Source: SZUA-36 sp963801195 (GTDB lineage: Bacteria; Pseudomonadota; Gammaproteobacteria; Xanthomonadales; SZUA-36). From it: 64,000 nucleotides of DNA. The notes under the pieces are model-generated. The model was not told the origin of the DNA and ran no database searches. It worked only from the letters and a program-made list of their open reading frames with translations. Of this stretch, positions 17,543 through 26,943 are shown piece by piece (positions within the stretch are counted from its first letter, which is position 1; each line of letters starts with the position of its first letter). The translations under genes and the position numbers were made by a program. Location of the stretch: NCBI GenBank assembly GCA_963801195.1, contig CAWDDX010000004.1, positions 62,001 to 126,000 on the forward strand, read 5' to 3'.

Positions 17543-18850
17543 ATGATTAAAAATAAAGAGTATGCGACACGCCGTCAGCACTTAATGGAAATCGTTGGCG
17601 ATGAATCTGTCGTCATCGTCCGTGCAGCACCCCACAGGATTCGAAACAACGATGTCAGGTATCCCTACCGGCAGGACAGTGACTTTCTTTATCTGAGCGG
17701 TTTTTCCGAGCCCGAGGCCATGATCGTGTTGTTGCCAAAGGGTAAACAGGGGCGCTCGGTCCTGTTTTGCCGTGAAAGGGATCCTCACCGCGAGATGTGG
17801 GACGGCTTGATGGCCGGCACGGAAGGTGCGGTCGAGCAATACGGTTTTGACGAGGCCTACCCGATCAGTGAAATCGGCAAGCGTCTGCCGCAAATGTTGC
17901 ACGGGCGCGAAAGGGTCTGTTACGACCTTGGCAAGGACCCTGACTTCGATCACCTCCTGATCGGCTGGATGAACGAATTCCGCGCCAAGACAAGGAAAAA
18001 GTTTCATGCGCCCGACGAAATCATTGCGCTCGGTCACAGCCTCCACGAAATGCGCCTGTTCAAGAGCCGTAAGGAGATCAGCGTGATGAGAAAGTCGGCG
18101 CGTATCGCGGCGGCGGCCCACCGGCGCGCAATGCAGGTTTGCAAACCGGGAATGAATGAAGCTGAAATCCATGCCGAGCTGATGCATACCTTCACTGCCA
18201 ATCAATGCGAAACATCTTACATTCCCATCGTTGCTGGCGGGGCCAACGCCTGTGTCCTGCACTACATCAGCAACCGTGATCCCCTCAACGACGGTGACCT
18301 GTTGCTGATTGACGCCGGCGCCGAATACGATGGCTACGCTTCGGATATCACCCGTACCTTCCCGGTCAACGGAAAATTCACCGGACCACACAAGGACCTG
18401 TACCAGGTGGTGCTGAGCGCCCAGCTGGAAGCCATAGACGCGGTGCGTTCCGGCATCCCCTGGGAGCACGTCCACGAGACGGCGGTACGTGTCGCGACCG
18501 CGGGCATGATCGATCTCGGTATCCTCAGTGGCAGCCTCGATGAGGCCCTTGAAGAAGAGTATTTCAAGGATTACTACGTGCATAATACCGGCCACTGGCT
18601 GGGTCTGGATGTCCACGACGTGGGTGAGTACGAAATCGACGGTCACTCGCGGGTGCTGGAGCCTGGCATGGTATTTACCGTGGAGCCCGGCATTTACATA
18701 CCGCCGGGCGCCAAGGCGGTTGACAAGACTTGGCGTGGCATGGGCATACGCATTGAAGACAATGTCGTGGTGACAAAAGATCAGGCTGATGTGTTGACAG
18801 CGGATATTTGCAAGACCATCGGGGACATCGAGGAATTGATGGCCTCATGA
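17543..18850 (+). CDS. pepP: Xaa-Pro aminopeptidase P
   Basis: 435 residues; removes N-terminal residues preceding proline. The N-terminal creatinase-like domain (FLYLSGFSEPEAMIVLLP) precedes the pita-bread catalytic domain, where the two-metal ligands lie in LIDAGAEYDGYASDITR, HNTGHWLGLDVHD, FTVEPGIYIPPGA and GMGIRIEDNVVV. The stop overlaps the ubiH start (ATGA), indicating translational coupling with ubiquinone hydroxylases, as in E. coli. Confidence 0.97.
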   Translation: MIKNKEYATRRQHLMEIVGDESVVIVRAAPHRIRNNDVRYPYRQDSDFLYLSGFSEPEAMIVLLPKGKQGRSVLFCRERDPHREMWDGLMAGTEGAVEQYGFDEAYPISEIGKRLPQMLHGRERVCYDLGKDPDFDHLLIGWMNEFRAKTRKKFHAPDEIIALGHSLHEMRLFKSRKEISVMRKSARIAAAAHRRAMQVCKPGMNEAEIHAELMHTFTANQCETSYIPIVAGGANACVLHYISNRDPLNDGDLLLIDAGAEYDGYASDITRTFPVNGKFTGPHKDLYQVVLSAQLEAIDAVRSGIPWEHVHETAVRVATAGMIDLGILSGSLDEALEEEYFKDYYVHNTGHWLGLDVHDVGEYEIDGHSRVLEPGMVFTVEPGIYIPPGAKAVDKTWRGMGIRIEDNVVVTKDQADVLTADICKTIGDIEELMAS

Positions 18851-20064
18851 AGTGCGATATCGCCATTGTTGGTGGCGGCCTGGCCGGGGCCAGCCTGGCC
18901 GTGGCGCTGGCGCCGCTGGGCTATGACATAAAGGTCATCGAGGCCGTGGCCTACAAGGCGTCCGATCAGCCGAGCTATGACGACCGCACACTCGCGCTGA
19001 GCCACAGTTCGTGCCGGATCCTGTCCGGGATTGGCGTTTGGGAATCACTCGTGGATGACGCGACCGCCATACGTAAAATCCATATCACCGAACTCGGACG
19101 CCCGGGCAAGGTGGTGCTGGACCCTGCGGAAATGGGATTGACCGAGTTTGGACACGTGGTCGAGGCGCGCAGATTTGGCGTGGCGGTGATCGCGGCCATG
19201 GAAAAGAGCGCCAATATCGGTCTCATCAGCCCGGTATTGGTCAGGGAAATCGAAATTGGGGGCGCGCTGACGCGCTTGCAGCTTGAGTCTGACGGGGATG
19301 ACCTGCACCTGGAAGCGCGCCTGGTGGTTGCGGCGGACGGCGCGAATTCGTTCATCAGAAACCGTCTGAACATTCCGACGCAAAAACGCGATTATGGCCA
19401 GACCGCCGTGATCTGCAATATCACGCCGGAAATTGCCCACGATGGGCGGGCTTATGAATGCCTGACCGGAACGGGTCCTTTTGCCGTGCTGCCGCATACG
19501 GGAGACCGCTGTGGACTGGTCTGGTCGGTCGCCAGCGCAGATGCCGCTGAAATACTGGCCCTGGATGATGAAGCATTCCTTGCCCGCGCAGAACAGCGAT
19601 TTGGCCAGCAACTGGGACACTTGCTCAAAGCGGGCAAGCGCTCGGCCTATCCACTGAAGCTGGTGCGCGCCTCCGAAGATGTCCGCGACCGCCTGGTGAT
19701 CCTCGGTAACGCCGCCCACGCCATTCACCCCATCGGCGCGCAGGGTTTTAACCTGGCGCTGCGGGATGTCGCGGCGCTGGCGGAAATACTGGCCGATGAC
19801 GACCAGGGCGACCCGGGTGAAACGGGTCTGTTGCACACCTACAGCGCGTGGCGGCAGCAGGATCAGCGTGGCACGATTGCGGCCTCGGACGGAATGACCC
19901 GGCTTTTTTCAAATCCCTCGCCGTTGGCCGCCGGACTGCGTACCACCGGATTGATCGCACATTCGATCTGGCCCTCGTTGCGCCGCTACTCGGCCATCAA
20001 GGCCATGGGTTACCGTGGCAGGGTGCCGCGGCTGGCGCTGGGTGAGACATTGAGGCCGGTATGA
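18847..20064 (+). CDS. ubiH: 2-octaprenyl-6-methoxyphenol hydroxylase UbiH
   Basis: 405-residue FAD monooxygenase of aerobic ubiquinone synthesis. The dinucleotide fold IAIVGGGLAGASLAVAL starts at residue 5, the DG motif is VVAADGANSFIRN, and GNAAHAIHPIGAQGFNLALRD closes the FAD site. ATG 18847 overlaps the pepP stop. A longer start in the same frame would lie inside pepP and is rejected. The gene overlaps the next hydroxylase by four bases. Confidence 0.92.
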   Translation: MKCDIAIVGGGLAGASLAVALAPLGYDIKVIEAVAYKASDQPSYDDRTLALSHSSCRILSGIGVWESLVDDATAIRKIHITELGRPGKVVLDPAEMGLTEFGHVVEARRFGVAVIAAMEKSANIGLISPVLVREIEIGGALTRLQLESDGDDLHLEARLVVAADGANSFIRNRLNIPTQKRDYGQTAVICNITPEIAHDGRAYECLTGTGPFAVLPHTGDRCGLVWSVASADAAEILALDDEAFLARAEQRFGQQLGHLLKAGKRSAYPLKLVRASEDVRDRLVILGNAAHAIHPIGAQGFNLALRDVAALAEILADDDQGDPGETGLLHTYSAWRQQDQRGTIAASDGMTRLFSNPSPLAAGLRTTGLIAHSIWPSLRRYSAIKAMGYRGRVPRLALGETLRPV

Positions 20065-21296
20065 AGACTTCGGCTTACGACGTGGTTATCGTCGGTGCGG
20101 GTATGGTTGGCGCCACTTTGGCCAGCCTGCTTTCCCGTTCCGGTTTCTCCGTGGCGCTGGTGGAAGCCTTTGAACCACAGGCTTTTGACGCCACGGCCGA
20201 AGTCGGTCTGCGGGTGTCCGCGATTTCACCGGGCTCGCAGGCTGTCCTCGAGGAGGCCGGCGCCTGGAAAAAAATAAGCGCGCAACGGGTCCGGCCTTAC
20301 CGGCGCATGCAGGTCGAAGACGGTGTGGAGATGGAGCCGTTGGTATTCGATGCACCCGTGTTCAACCTCGAACGTCTCGGTACGATCGTGGAGAACGCAT
20401 TGCTGCAATGGTCGGTCTGGCAAGTGGTCAGTGCGGCTGGCCTGGTGGATATGTATTGTCCGGACCAGCTTGAGAGCATCGAATTATCCGGTGAGCGGAA
20501 CCGGGTTACGCTGGGAAGCGGCGCAGTCCTGAACGCCGGCCTGGTGGTCGGCGCCGACGGTGCTGCGTCGCGGGTGCGTAAAACGCTGGCTATCCGCCAG
20601 GATCACTACAGCTACAATCAGCACGCCCTGGTCGCGGTGGTGGGTAAACAAAAACCCAACCCGGGGGTCGCCTGGCAGCGGTTTCTGAAGACCGGGCCAT
20701 TGGCATTTTTGCCCCTCGCTGACGGTCGCTCCTCCATTGTCTGGACGATACCGTCTGCAGAGTCTCAACGCCTGCTGGCCCTGGATGACACGGTCTTTAA
20801 AAGTGAACTGGATAACGCCAGCGGTGGTTGGCTCGGCAATGTCGAGTCCGTCGGTCCGAGGGCGGCTTTCCCGCTCAGTATGCGTCTGAGCGAAAGTTAT
20901 GCATCGCGGCGGACGGTGCTGATGGGTGACGCGGCCCACGTCGTGCATCCGCTTGCCGGCCAGGGTGTCAACCTGGGGTTTGCAGATGCGGCCAGCCTGA
21001 CGGAATTATTGATCGCCGAACGTCTCGCCGGCAGGGATATCGGGTCCGCCGCCGCGTTGCGGGACTACGACCGCACACGGCGTTCGGAGTCTGCAACCAT
21101 GGCATTTGGCATGCACGCCATTCGCGGTTTATTTGCGGTCGAAAACCTGTCGCCGCTGAGACGTGCCGGCCTGGCGCTGGTCAAACGCAGCTGGCTGGCC
21201 AGGGATTTATTTTTGCAACGCGCTGCGGGTGTTGGCGCCACAGCACCGGGCCTCGCCAGGGGCGTGACCCTGCGGCAGCTGATGCGCGCCTCCTGA
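20061..21296 (+). CDS. ubiI: UbiI/VisC-type ubiquinone FAD hydroxylase
   Basis: 411 residues, same UbiH/UbiF family as its neighbour. VVIVGAGMVGATLASLLS binds FAD, LVVGADGAASRVRK is the DG motif and MGDAAHVVHPLAGQGVNLGFAD the second FAD signature. Position after ubiH corresponds to ubiI (visC), the C5 hydroxylase; UbiF-type activity cannot be excluded by sequence alone. ATGA overlap with ubiH. Confidence 0.85.
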   Translation: MKTSAYDVVIVGAGMVGATLASLLSRSGFSVALVEAFEPQAFDATAEVGLRVSAISPGSQAVLEEAGAWKKISAQRVRPYRRMQVEDGVEMEPLVFDAPVFNLERLGTIVENALLQWSVWQVVSAAGLVDMYCPDQLESIELSGERNRVTLGSGAVLNAGLVVGADGAASRVRKTLAIRQDHYSYNQHALVAVVGKQKPNPGVAWQRFLKTGPLAFLPLADGRSSIVWTIPSAESQRLLALDDTVFKSELDNASGGWLGNVESVGPRAAFPLSMRLSESYASRRTVLMGDAAHVVHPLAGQGVNLGFADAASLTELLIAERLAGRDIGSAAALRDYDRTRRSESATMAFGMHAIRGLFAVENLSPLRRAGLALVKRSWLARDLFLQRAAGVGATAPGLARGVTLRQLMRAS

Positions 21297-21399
21297 AACG
21301 CAAAACAGTACCCGTCGTTTTCGCTGAATGCGCAGGCTAAGCGCAAGCGCCGGATTTGAACTATTATGATTGAGAACCATTCATTTTAAGGAAGGCGTC

Positions 21400-22353
21400 A
21401 TGATCTACAACAATATACTCGAAACCATCGGTAATACGCCTGTGGTCCGCATCAACCGGCTCGCACCCAAAGGCGTCGATATGTATGTCAAGGTCGAGGC
21501 CTTCAATCCGATGGCTTCGGTCAAGGACAGGTTGGCCATCGGCATCATCGAGGACGCTGAACGCAAGGGCCTGTTGAAACCGGGCCAGACGGTCGTAGAG
21601 GCGACATCCGGCAACACCGGTATCGCCCTGGCGATGGTGTGCGCCGTCAGGGGTTACCCCTTCGTGGCGGTGATGGCCGAGTCGTTTTCGATCGAGCGGC
21701 GCAAGCTGATGCGCGCCCTGGGTGCGCGCGTGGTGTTGACGCCGGCGGCAGAGCGCGCGACCGGCATGATACGTGTAACCAAGGCCCTGGCCAGCAAGCA
21801 CGGCTGGTTTATGACCGAGCAGTTCGACAACCCGGCCAACCCGGATTACCACCGCAATACGACAGGCCCTGAAATTATTCGTGATTTTGTCGGCCGCAAT
21901 TTGGATTACTTTGTTTCCGGCTGGGGCACCGGTGGCACCATGACCGGCGCCGGTTCGATACTCAAACTCGCAAGACCGAAGCTCAAGGTGATAGCGACCG
22001 AGCCGGAAGCCGCCGCGATGTTGAGCGGCGATCCGTGGGCGCCGCATAAAATCCAGGGTTGGACACCCGACCTCGTGCCGTCCGTGCTCGATCCAGGCGT
22101 GGTTGATGAGATTGTCACAGTAACGGATGCGGAGGCGATCGAGACGGCAAAGTCACTGGCCACCCAGGAAGGTATTTTTTGCGGCATTTCAGCCGGCGGA
22201 ACCTTTGCCGCTGCACTCAAAGTGGCAGCAAAAGCCAAACCGGGATCAGGTATTTTAGCGATGCTGCCGGATACCGGCGAACGCTACCTGTCGACGCCAT
22301 TGTTCGAAGGCGTCAAGGAAGGTGGAGACGACGAGTTGCTGGAAGGCCTGTAA
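21400..22353 (+). CDS. cysK: Cysteine synthase A (O-acetylserine sulfhydrylase)
   Basis: 317-residue PLP enzyme that makes cysteine from O-acetylserine and sulfide. ETIGNTPVVRINRL opens the protein, the PLP lysine is in NPMASVKDRLA, the substrate loop is EATSGNTGIALAM and the phosphate loop GWGTGGTMTGAG. Start ATG 21400 follows AAGGAAGG; an upstream in-frame ATG at 21370 would add ten unaligned residues. A terminator follows directly. Confidence 0.95.
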   Translation: MIYNNILETIGNTPVVRINRLAPKGVDMYVKVEAFNPMASVKDRLAIGIIEDAERKGLLKPGQTVVEATSGNTGIALAMVCAVRGYPFVAVMAESFSIERRKLMRALGARVVLTPAAERATGMIRVTKALASKHGWFMTEQFDNPANPDYHRNTTGPEIIRDFVGRNLDYFVSGWGTGGTMTGAGSILKLARPKLKVIATEPEAAAMLSGDPWAPHKIQGWTPDLVPSVLDPGVVDEIVTVTDAEAIETAKSLATQEGIFCGISAGGTFAAALKVAAKAKPGSGILAMLPDTGERYLSTPLFEGVKEGGDDELLEGL

Positions 22354-22356
22354 ATA

Positions 22357-22375
22357 AGCCCGCAAGTTGCGGGCT
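22357..22375. terminator. Hairpin between convergent cysK and oxyR
   Basis: AGCCCGCAA and TTGCGGGCT form a perfect 9-bp stem around a single G, immediately after the cysK stop and 5 bp before the oxyR stop region. The T-tract is poor on both sides, so termination strength is uncertain. Confidence 0.65.
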
Positions 22376-22379
22376 CTTA

Positions 22380-23282
22380 TCAGGGTTCGAGTAATAACGC
22401 CGGGCTGACTTTCAGGCTTTCCGCCAGTTTTTGCAGAAACCCGCCCATCGGTGAACTGCTTCTCCACACCAGCGCGATGGTCCGGCTGGGCGCCGGGGTT
22501 TCAAATGGCCGCAGCACGATATTGTCGGTGAACGGAATTGGCGGTTTTACGGACAGTACCGGCATCAGCGTGACACCGGCGTTGGCGGCCACCATCTGCC
22601 GCAGGGTTTCCATGCTCGTGGCGTGAAAATCCATGCGCTCATGTGCACCGGCCAACGCACACACGGCCAGGGCATGATCCCGCAGGCAATGGCCTTCTTC
22701 GAGCAATAGCAATTCTTCGCCTTCGAGGTCCTGGAGGCAGATGACCTGTTTATCGGCCAATGGATGGGCTGCAGGCATTGCCGTGACGAAAGGCTCTTCG
22801 AACAGCACGGCCATTTCCATGCCGTTTTCTTCGACCGGGAGCGCCAGCAAACCCGCGTCCAGCCGCCCCTGTTCGAGCATATTCAATATATCTTCCGTTT
22901 TCTCCTCGGCCAGTTGCAGCCTGAGCTCGGGATAGCGCTTGCGAATGACCGGGATCACGTGCGGCAGCAGGTAGGGAGCGAGTGTCGGGAAAATACCGAG
23001 TTTTATGGTACCCGTCTCCGGGTCCCTGCTGCGTCTCGCGGCGTCCTTCATATATTCAATATCGCGCAGGATATGTTTTGCCCGGTGCGCGATATCGACG
23101 CCGATCGGGGTGAGCATGACCTGCCGGGGAGCCCGCTCGACGAGGGTCACGCCCAGTTCTTCTTCGAGTTTTGCTATCTGCGTACTCAGTGTCGGCTGGC
23201 TTACAAAACAGGCGCTGGCCGCCCTGCTGAAATGTTTAAGTTCGGCGAGTTTGACAAAATATTGAAGTGCGCGAAAATTCAT
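22380..23282 (-). CDS. oxyR: Peroxide-sensing LysR-type regulator OxyR
   Basis: 300 residues with an N-terminal helix-turn-helix (SRAASACFVSQPTLSTQIAK) and a substrate-binding-like sensor domain. The redox pair Cys199 and Cys208 is present in EEGHCLRDHALAVC at exactly the E. coli numbering, so disulfide activation by H2O2 is expected. Other residues of that region, such as TSMETLRQMVAANAGVTLMP, are also typical. The usual neighbours (katG, ahpC, recG) are absent; a candidate OxyR site lies 125 bp upstream of its start. Confidence 0.94.
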   Translation of the reverse strand: MNFRALQYFVKLAELKHFSRAASACFVSQPTLSTQIAKLEEELGVTLVERAPRQVMLTPIGVDIAHRAKHILRDIEYMKDAARRSRDPETGTIKLGIFPTLAPYLLPHVIPVIRKRYPELRLQLAEEKTEDILNMLEQGRLDAGLLALPVEENGMEMAVLFEEPFVTAMPAAHPLADKQVICLQDLEGEELLLLEEGHCLRDHALAVCALAGAHERMDFHATSMETLRQMVAANAGVTLMPVLSVKPPIPFTDNIVLRPFETPAPSRTIALVWRSSSPMGGFLQKLAESLKVSPALLLEP

Positions 23283-23406
23283 AGCTTAAGGAGCCTCTTA
23301 TCTATTCATGAACCCGTATCTCGCCTGCAGGCGCCCACTCTTGGTGAATCTGGATATTTTTAATCACAATCTGCTTCGCTCAGAATACATCAGAAGCTCG
23401 CTAATT

Positions 23407-23421
23407 ATAGATTGTAGCTAT
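23407..23421. promoter_or_regulatory. Candidate OxyR-binding site in the oxyR-trpS intergenic region
   Basis: ATAGATTGTAGCTAT matches the OxyR half-operator ATAG-N-T-NNN-A-N-CTAT at all ten defined positions. Seven bases before it, 23385-23399 matches five of ten positions, the spacing expected of an OxyR tetramer. It lies in the 368-bp gap 23283-23650 between divergent oxyR and trpS, so autoregulation of oxyR is the natural reading. The rest of the gap is AT-rich without a gene. Confidence 0.55.
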
Positions 23422-23434
23422 GCATTTGTATTGG

Positions 23435-23455
23435 TTGATATGCGGTTAATATCAA
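23435..23455. promoter_or_regulatory. Inverted repeat upstream of trpS
   Basis: TTGATAT, a 7-base spacer and ATATCAA form a perfect inverted repeat 14 bp after the OxyR-like site and about 195 bp before trpS. It could be an operator or part of the promoter architecture of either gene. No T-tract, so not a terminator. Confidence 0.3.
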
Positions 23456-23650
23456 TTTATATCCGATCGGAAGGCTGATCAACACACCCTGTTATAGCGG
23501 CTGATCGTGGTCAGCCGGCAGTCCGTGCTGATTCTGTCCCGGTTGCGTGGTTGGCGTAAAATTTCCGGTATTTCCAATTAATGCAACCATTTGGGCGACG
23601 ATTCGCTTAAAATGGCGCCCTTTAAAATAACACAGGCACAATAGCCCACC

Positions 23651-24660
23651 ATGAGCAAAAGAACGGTTCTCACAGGTATCACGACCACCGGTACACCCCA
23701 TTTGGGTAACTACGTTGGCGCGATAAAGCCAGCCATCGAAGCCAGCCATGGCGAAGGCGTCCGTTCCTGCTATTTTCTGGCGGATTACCATGCGCTGATC
23801 AAGTGCCGGGACCCCGGCGTCGTGCACCGCTCGACGCTCGAAATCGCCGCCACCTGGCTGGCTCTTGGCCTGGACACGGACAAGGCGCTTTTTTATCGCC
23901 AGTCGGACATCCCGGAGATCTCCGAGTTGACCTGGCTTCTGACCTGTATCACGGCCAAGGGCCTGATGAACCGCGCCCACGCCTACAAGGCCGCCGTGCA
24001 GGAAAATCTGGAGAAGAGTGAAGATGCGGATTTCGCCATCGCCATGGGTTTGTTCAGTTACCCGATACTGATGGCCGCGGACATCCTGATGTTCAATGCG
24101 CAGCATGTGCCGGTCGGCCGTGACCAGGTCCAGCACCTCGAAATGGCACGCGATATTGCGCAGCGGTTTAACCATTTTTTCGGCGATCATTTTGTTCTGC
24201 CCGAGGCGGTTGTCGATGACAACGTGGCCGTATTGCCCGGTCAGGATGGCCGCAAAATGTCAAAGAGCTACAACAACACGATCCCATTGTGGTTGCCGGA
24301 GAAAAAACTGCGCAAGTCGATCATGCAGATTGTGACAAATTCCCTCGAACCCGGACAAGCCCAAGCAGACCGAAGATTCGTCCCTTGTTTGCGATTTATT
24401 CCGCCTTTGCCAATGCCGGCCAGCGCGCAGAAATGGAGCAGGCATTTGCGGATGGCATCGGCTGGGGCGATGCCAAGCAACAGTGTTTTGAGCTGATCAA
24501 CGGCGAACTGGCCAGCGCCAGGTCGGTGTATGAGGCGCTGATCTCCGATCCAGCCAAAATCGAACGCCGTTTGCTGGAGGGTGCCGAACGGGCACGTGAA
24601 ATCACCGGTCCCTTCATGCGCGAGTTACGCGACGCGGTGGGTATACGCCCGCTGGCCTGA
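23651..24660 (+). pseudogene. trpS: Tryptophanyl-tRNA synthetase, two +1 indels
   Basis: Class I synthetase charging tRNA-Trp. The N-terminal frame has the HIGH-type motif TTGTPHLGNYVGA, GLFSYPILMAADIL, VGRDQVQHLEMARD and the KMSKS loop GRKMSKSYNN. After NSLEPGQ at about 24358 the frame is lost, and LFAIYSAFANAGQ to the stop at 24660 continues in another frame. Extra bases near 24361 (C run) and 24384 (T) restore a protein of about 335 residues. As the enzyme is essential and no second copy is seen here, a sequencing error is the likely cause. The gene is divergent from oxyR. Confidence 0.88.
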
Positions 24661-24695
24661 CGGATGGCGTGACGGATGGCTTGAGCGTGAAAGAA

Positions 24696-25629
24696 ATGTC
24701 TGAAAATCCGCCGGGTAATCCCGGCATACAGGTTGCCGCCTTTTATAAGTTTGTCCGGTTAAACGGCCTGCAAGACCTGCAAAGGGGCCTCCTTGATACC
24801 TGCGAGGCGGGAGGTTTGCTGGGGACGATCCTGCTCGCCCACGAGGGTATCAACGGTACCGTGGCGGGCCCCCGGGAAGGTATGCAGGAATTGTTTACCT
24901 GTTGTCGCCGCGTCACGGGTCTCGAAGACCTCGCGCTACAAGGTTTCCTACTGTCAGCAGAATCCGTTCCACCGCATGAAAGTGCGTCTTAAAAAAGAAA
25001 TCGTCACACTCGGTGTCAAAGGTATCGATCCCACCCGCCAGGCCGGGGAGTACGTTGCGCCTGAGCATTGGAATGACCTGATCAGCCAGGCCGGTGTGCG
25101 TCTTATCGATACGCGCAATGACTACGAGGTCAATCTGGGAACGTTTGCCGGGGCGGAAAACCCGCGGACACAATCCTTCCGGGACTTCCCGGCCTGGGTC
25201 GAAGAACACCTCGATTCCGATAAGGACCAACCGCTCGCCATGTTTTGCACCGGCGGTATCCGCTGCGAGAAATCGACGGCCTACCTGAAAGAACTGGGTT
25301 ACCAGAACGTCTATCACCTCGAGGGCGGCATACTCAATTACCTGGAAAAAGTACCGGCAGATAAAAGCCTGTGGCAAGGCGACTGTTTCGTTTTTGACAA
25401 CCGCGTAACGGTCGACCACGACTTGAGCGAAGGCCGTTATGAACTGTGCCCGGCGTGCCGTATGCCGCTGTCCGAAGAAGACCGTGCTGCTCCCGAATTT
25501 GAGAAAAACGTTTCCTGTCCGAAGTGCTTTGACCGCCTGACCCCCGAGCGCCGCGCCAGCCTGGAGGAACGCGGGCGTCAGATCGAGCTGGCTGCGGCCA
25601 GGGGGGAAAAACACATCGGCCGCCGTTGA
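24696..25629 (+). pseudogene. trhO: tRNA uridine hydroxylase TrhO (YceA, rhodanese family), one +1 indel
   Basis: TrhO forms 5-hydroxyuridine at position 34 of some tRNAs. The N-terminal domain (VAAFYKFVRLNGL, TILLAHEGINGTVAG) reads to about 24935; YKVSYCQQNPFHRMKVRLK and everything to 25629 reads in the next frame. One extra C at 24936 accounts for this. The rhodanese domain holds the active-site cysteine in MFCTGGIRCEKS and a cysteine-rich tail (CPACRMPL, CPKCFDRL). ATG 24696 is a probable start; GTG 24669 is also in frame. The joined protein is about 310 residues, normal for the family. Confidence 0.88.
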
Positions 25630-25671
25630 GCGCTGTACCGACTGGAAGCATCGGAGGATCACGGTTAAGAT

Positions 25672-26853
25672 GTGGCAATCCAAATCCAGGCGGGACTTAT
25701 GCAAGCAACTGAATCATCAGGAACGGACGTCACGACAACGGTTTTACAACAGGAGCTGGATCTGTCCCGGTATATTCCGGATAGTCTGCTACCCATCTGG
25801 AATTTTTTTACCCCCTATCCCTGGTTGCTCACGGTGTTGCTTGTCGCCGCTGCTTATTTTTTTGGCAAGCTGTTGAAAATGATCATCTCCCGCAGCCTGT
25901 CGCGGTTCGTCGCGAAAACCAGCAGCGACGCCGATGACCGCCTGGTCGAATACCTGACCAGCCCACTGGTGTTGACCATGGTCAACCTGTCCTTGATGTT
26001 GGCGGTTTCGCTTTATGATTTACCGACCACATTGCGGACTGCGACGCTTGCAATATTGGCCAGTATCCTGCTGTTCTCGTGGTTACGCGCCGGTCTGCGT
26101 ACGGCAAGTGTGCTGCTGCAATTGGTCGCCAGCAATTCACACCGTTTCGAAATTGTCCAGGAAAGAACCATCCCCCTGTTTGACATGACCATCAAGTTAT
26201 TGCTGGTGGGCATGGCCGCGTATTTCATATTGCTGATCTGGGGTATCAACCCGACGGCCTGGCTGGCTTCCGCTGGTGTGATCGGTATTGCCGTGGGTTT
26301 TGCTGCCAAGGATTCCCTTGCGAACCTGTTCTCCGGCATTTTTATCGTTGCCGATGCCCCTTACAAGGTAGGCGATTACATCGTCCTGGGTACCGGTGAA
26401 CGCGGTCAGGTGACCCACCTCGGGATGCGCTCGACACGCCTGCTGACACGTGATGACATAGAGGTAACCGTTCCGAACGCCGTGATTGCCAATGCCAAGA
26501 TCATCAACGAGAGCGGTGGTCCTTGGCTGAAACACCGCATCCGTGTGCCGGTCGGTGTGGCCTATGGCAGTGATGTCGATGAGGTTTGTAGCTTGCTGTA
26601 TGAAATTGCCACCGATCTTCCCGAGGTCGTCAAGGAACCTGCGCCGCGTGTTCGCATGCGCGCTTTGGGCAACAGTTCGCTCGATTTTGAATTACTGGCC
26701 TGGATCGATCATCCGGAATTACGCGGCCGCGTCCGTCATAATTTATTGATGAATATTTACAAGGGTCTCAATCAGAAAGGTATCGAAATACCGTTCCCGC
26801 AAACGGACATACACGTACGCAGCATGCCGGACAAGGCCGAATTGGAGAACTGA
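25672..26853 (+). CDS. MscS-family small-conductance mechanosensitive channel
   Basis: About 393 residues with four or more membrane segments (near residues 48-68, 100-120, 125-145, 175-195) followed by the pore helix and beta domain. The signature region is GIAVGFAAKDSLANLF, then IFIVADAPYKVGDYI. It protects the cell on hypo-osmotic shock by opening under membrane tension. GTG 25672 and ATG 25699 are both possible starts; the latter has a GGCGGGA ribosome site close by. It is convergent with proS across a short tandem repeat. Confidence 0.9.
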   Translation: MAIQIQAGLMQATESSGTDVTTTVLQQELDLSRYIPDSLLPIWNFFTPYPWLLTVLLVAAAYFFGKLLKMIISRSLSRFVAKTSSDADDRLVEYLTSPLVLTMVNLSLMLAVSLYDLPTTLRTATLAILASILLFSWLRAGLRTASVLLQLVASNSHRFEIVQERTIPLFDMTIKLLLVGMAAYFILLIWGINPTAWLASAGVIGIAVGFAAKDSLANLFSGIFIVADAPYKVGDYIVLGTGERGQVTHLGMRSTRLLTRDDIEVTVPNAVIANAKIINESGGPWLKHRIRVPVGVAYGSDVDEVCSLLYEIATDLPEVVKEPAPRVRMRALGNSSLDFELLAWIDHPELRGRVRHNLLMNIYKGLNQKGIEIPFPQTDIHVRSMPDKAELEN

Positions 26854-26876
26854 TTCGCGCAGCGCTTTGCGGATTA

Positions 26877-26941
26877 TCCCGAATATTTTGCCCGAATATT
26901 TCGCCCAAATATTTCGCCCAAATATTTCGCCCAAATATTTC
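26877..26941. repeat. 13-bp tandem repeat (five units) between mscS and proS
   Basis: GCCCAAATATTTC is repeated three times without change at 26903-26941, preceded by GCCCGAATATTTC (26890-26902) and a degenerate first unit. Each unit contains the self-complementary AAATATTT or AATATT core. It fills the gap between the convergent mscS and proS stops, ending 3 bp before the proS stop codon. Confidence 0.9.
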
Positions 26942-26943
26942 GA

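Noticed and set aside
26877..26941. CRISPR array
   Set aside because: The 13-bp units follow each other without spacers and no cas gene is nearby.
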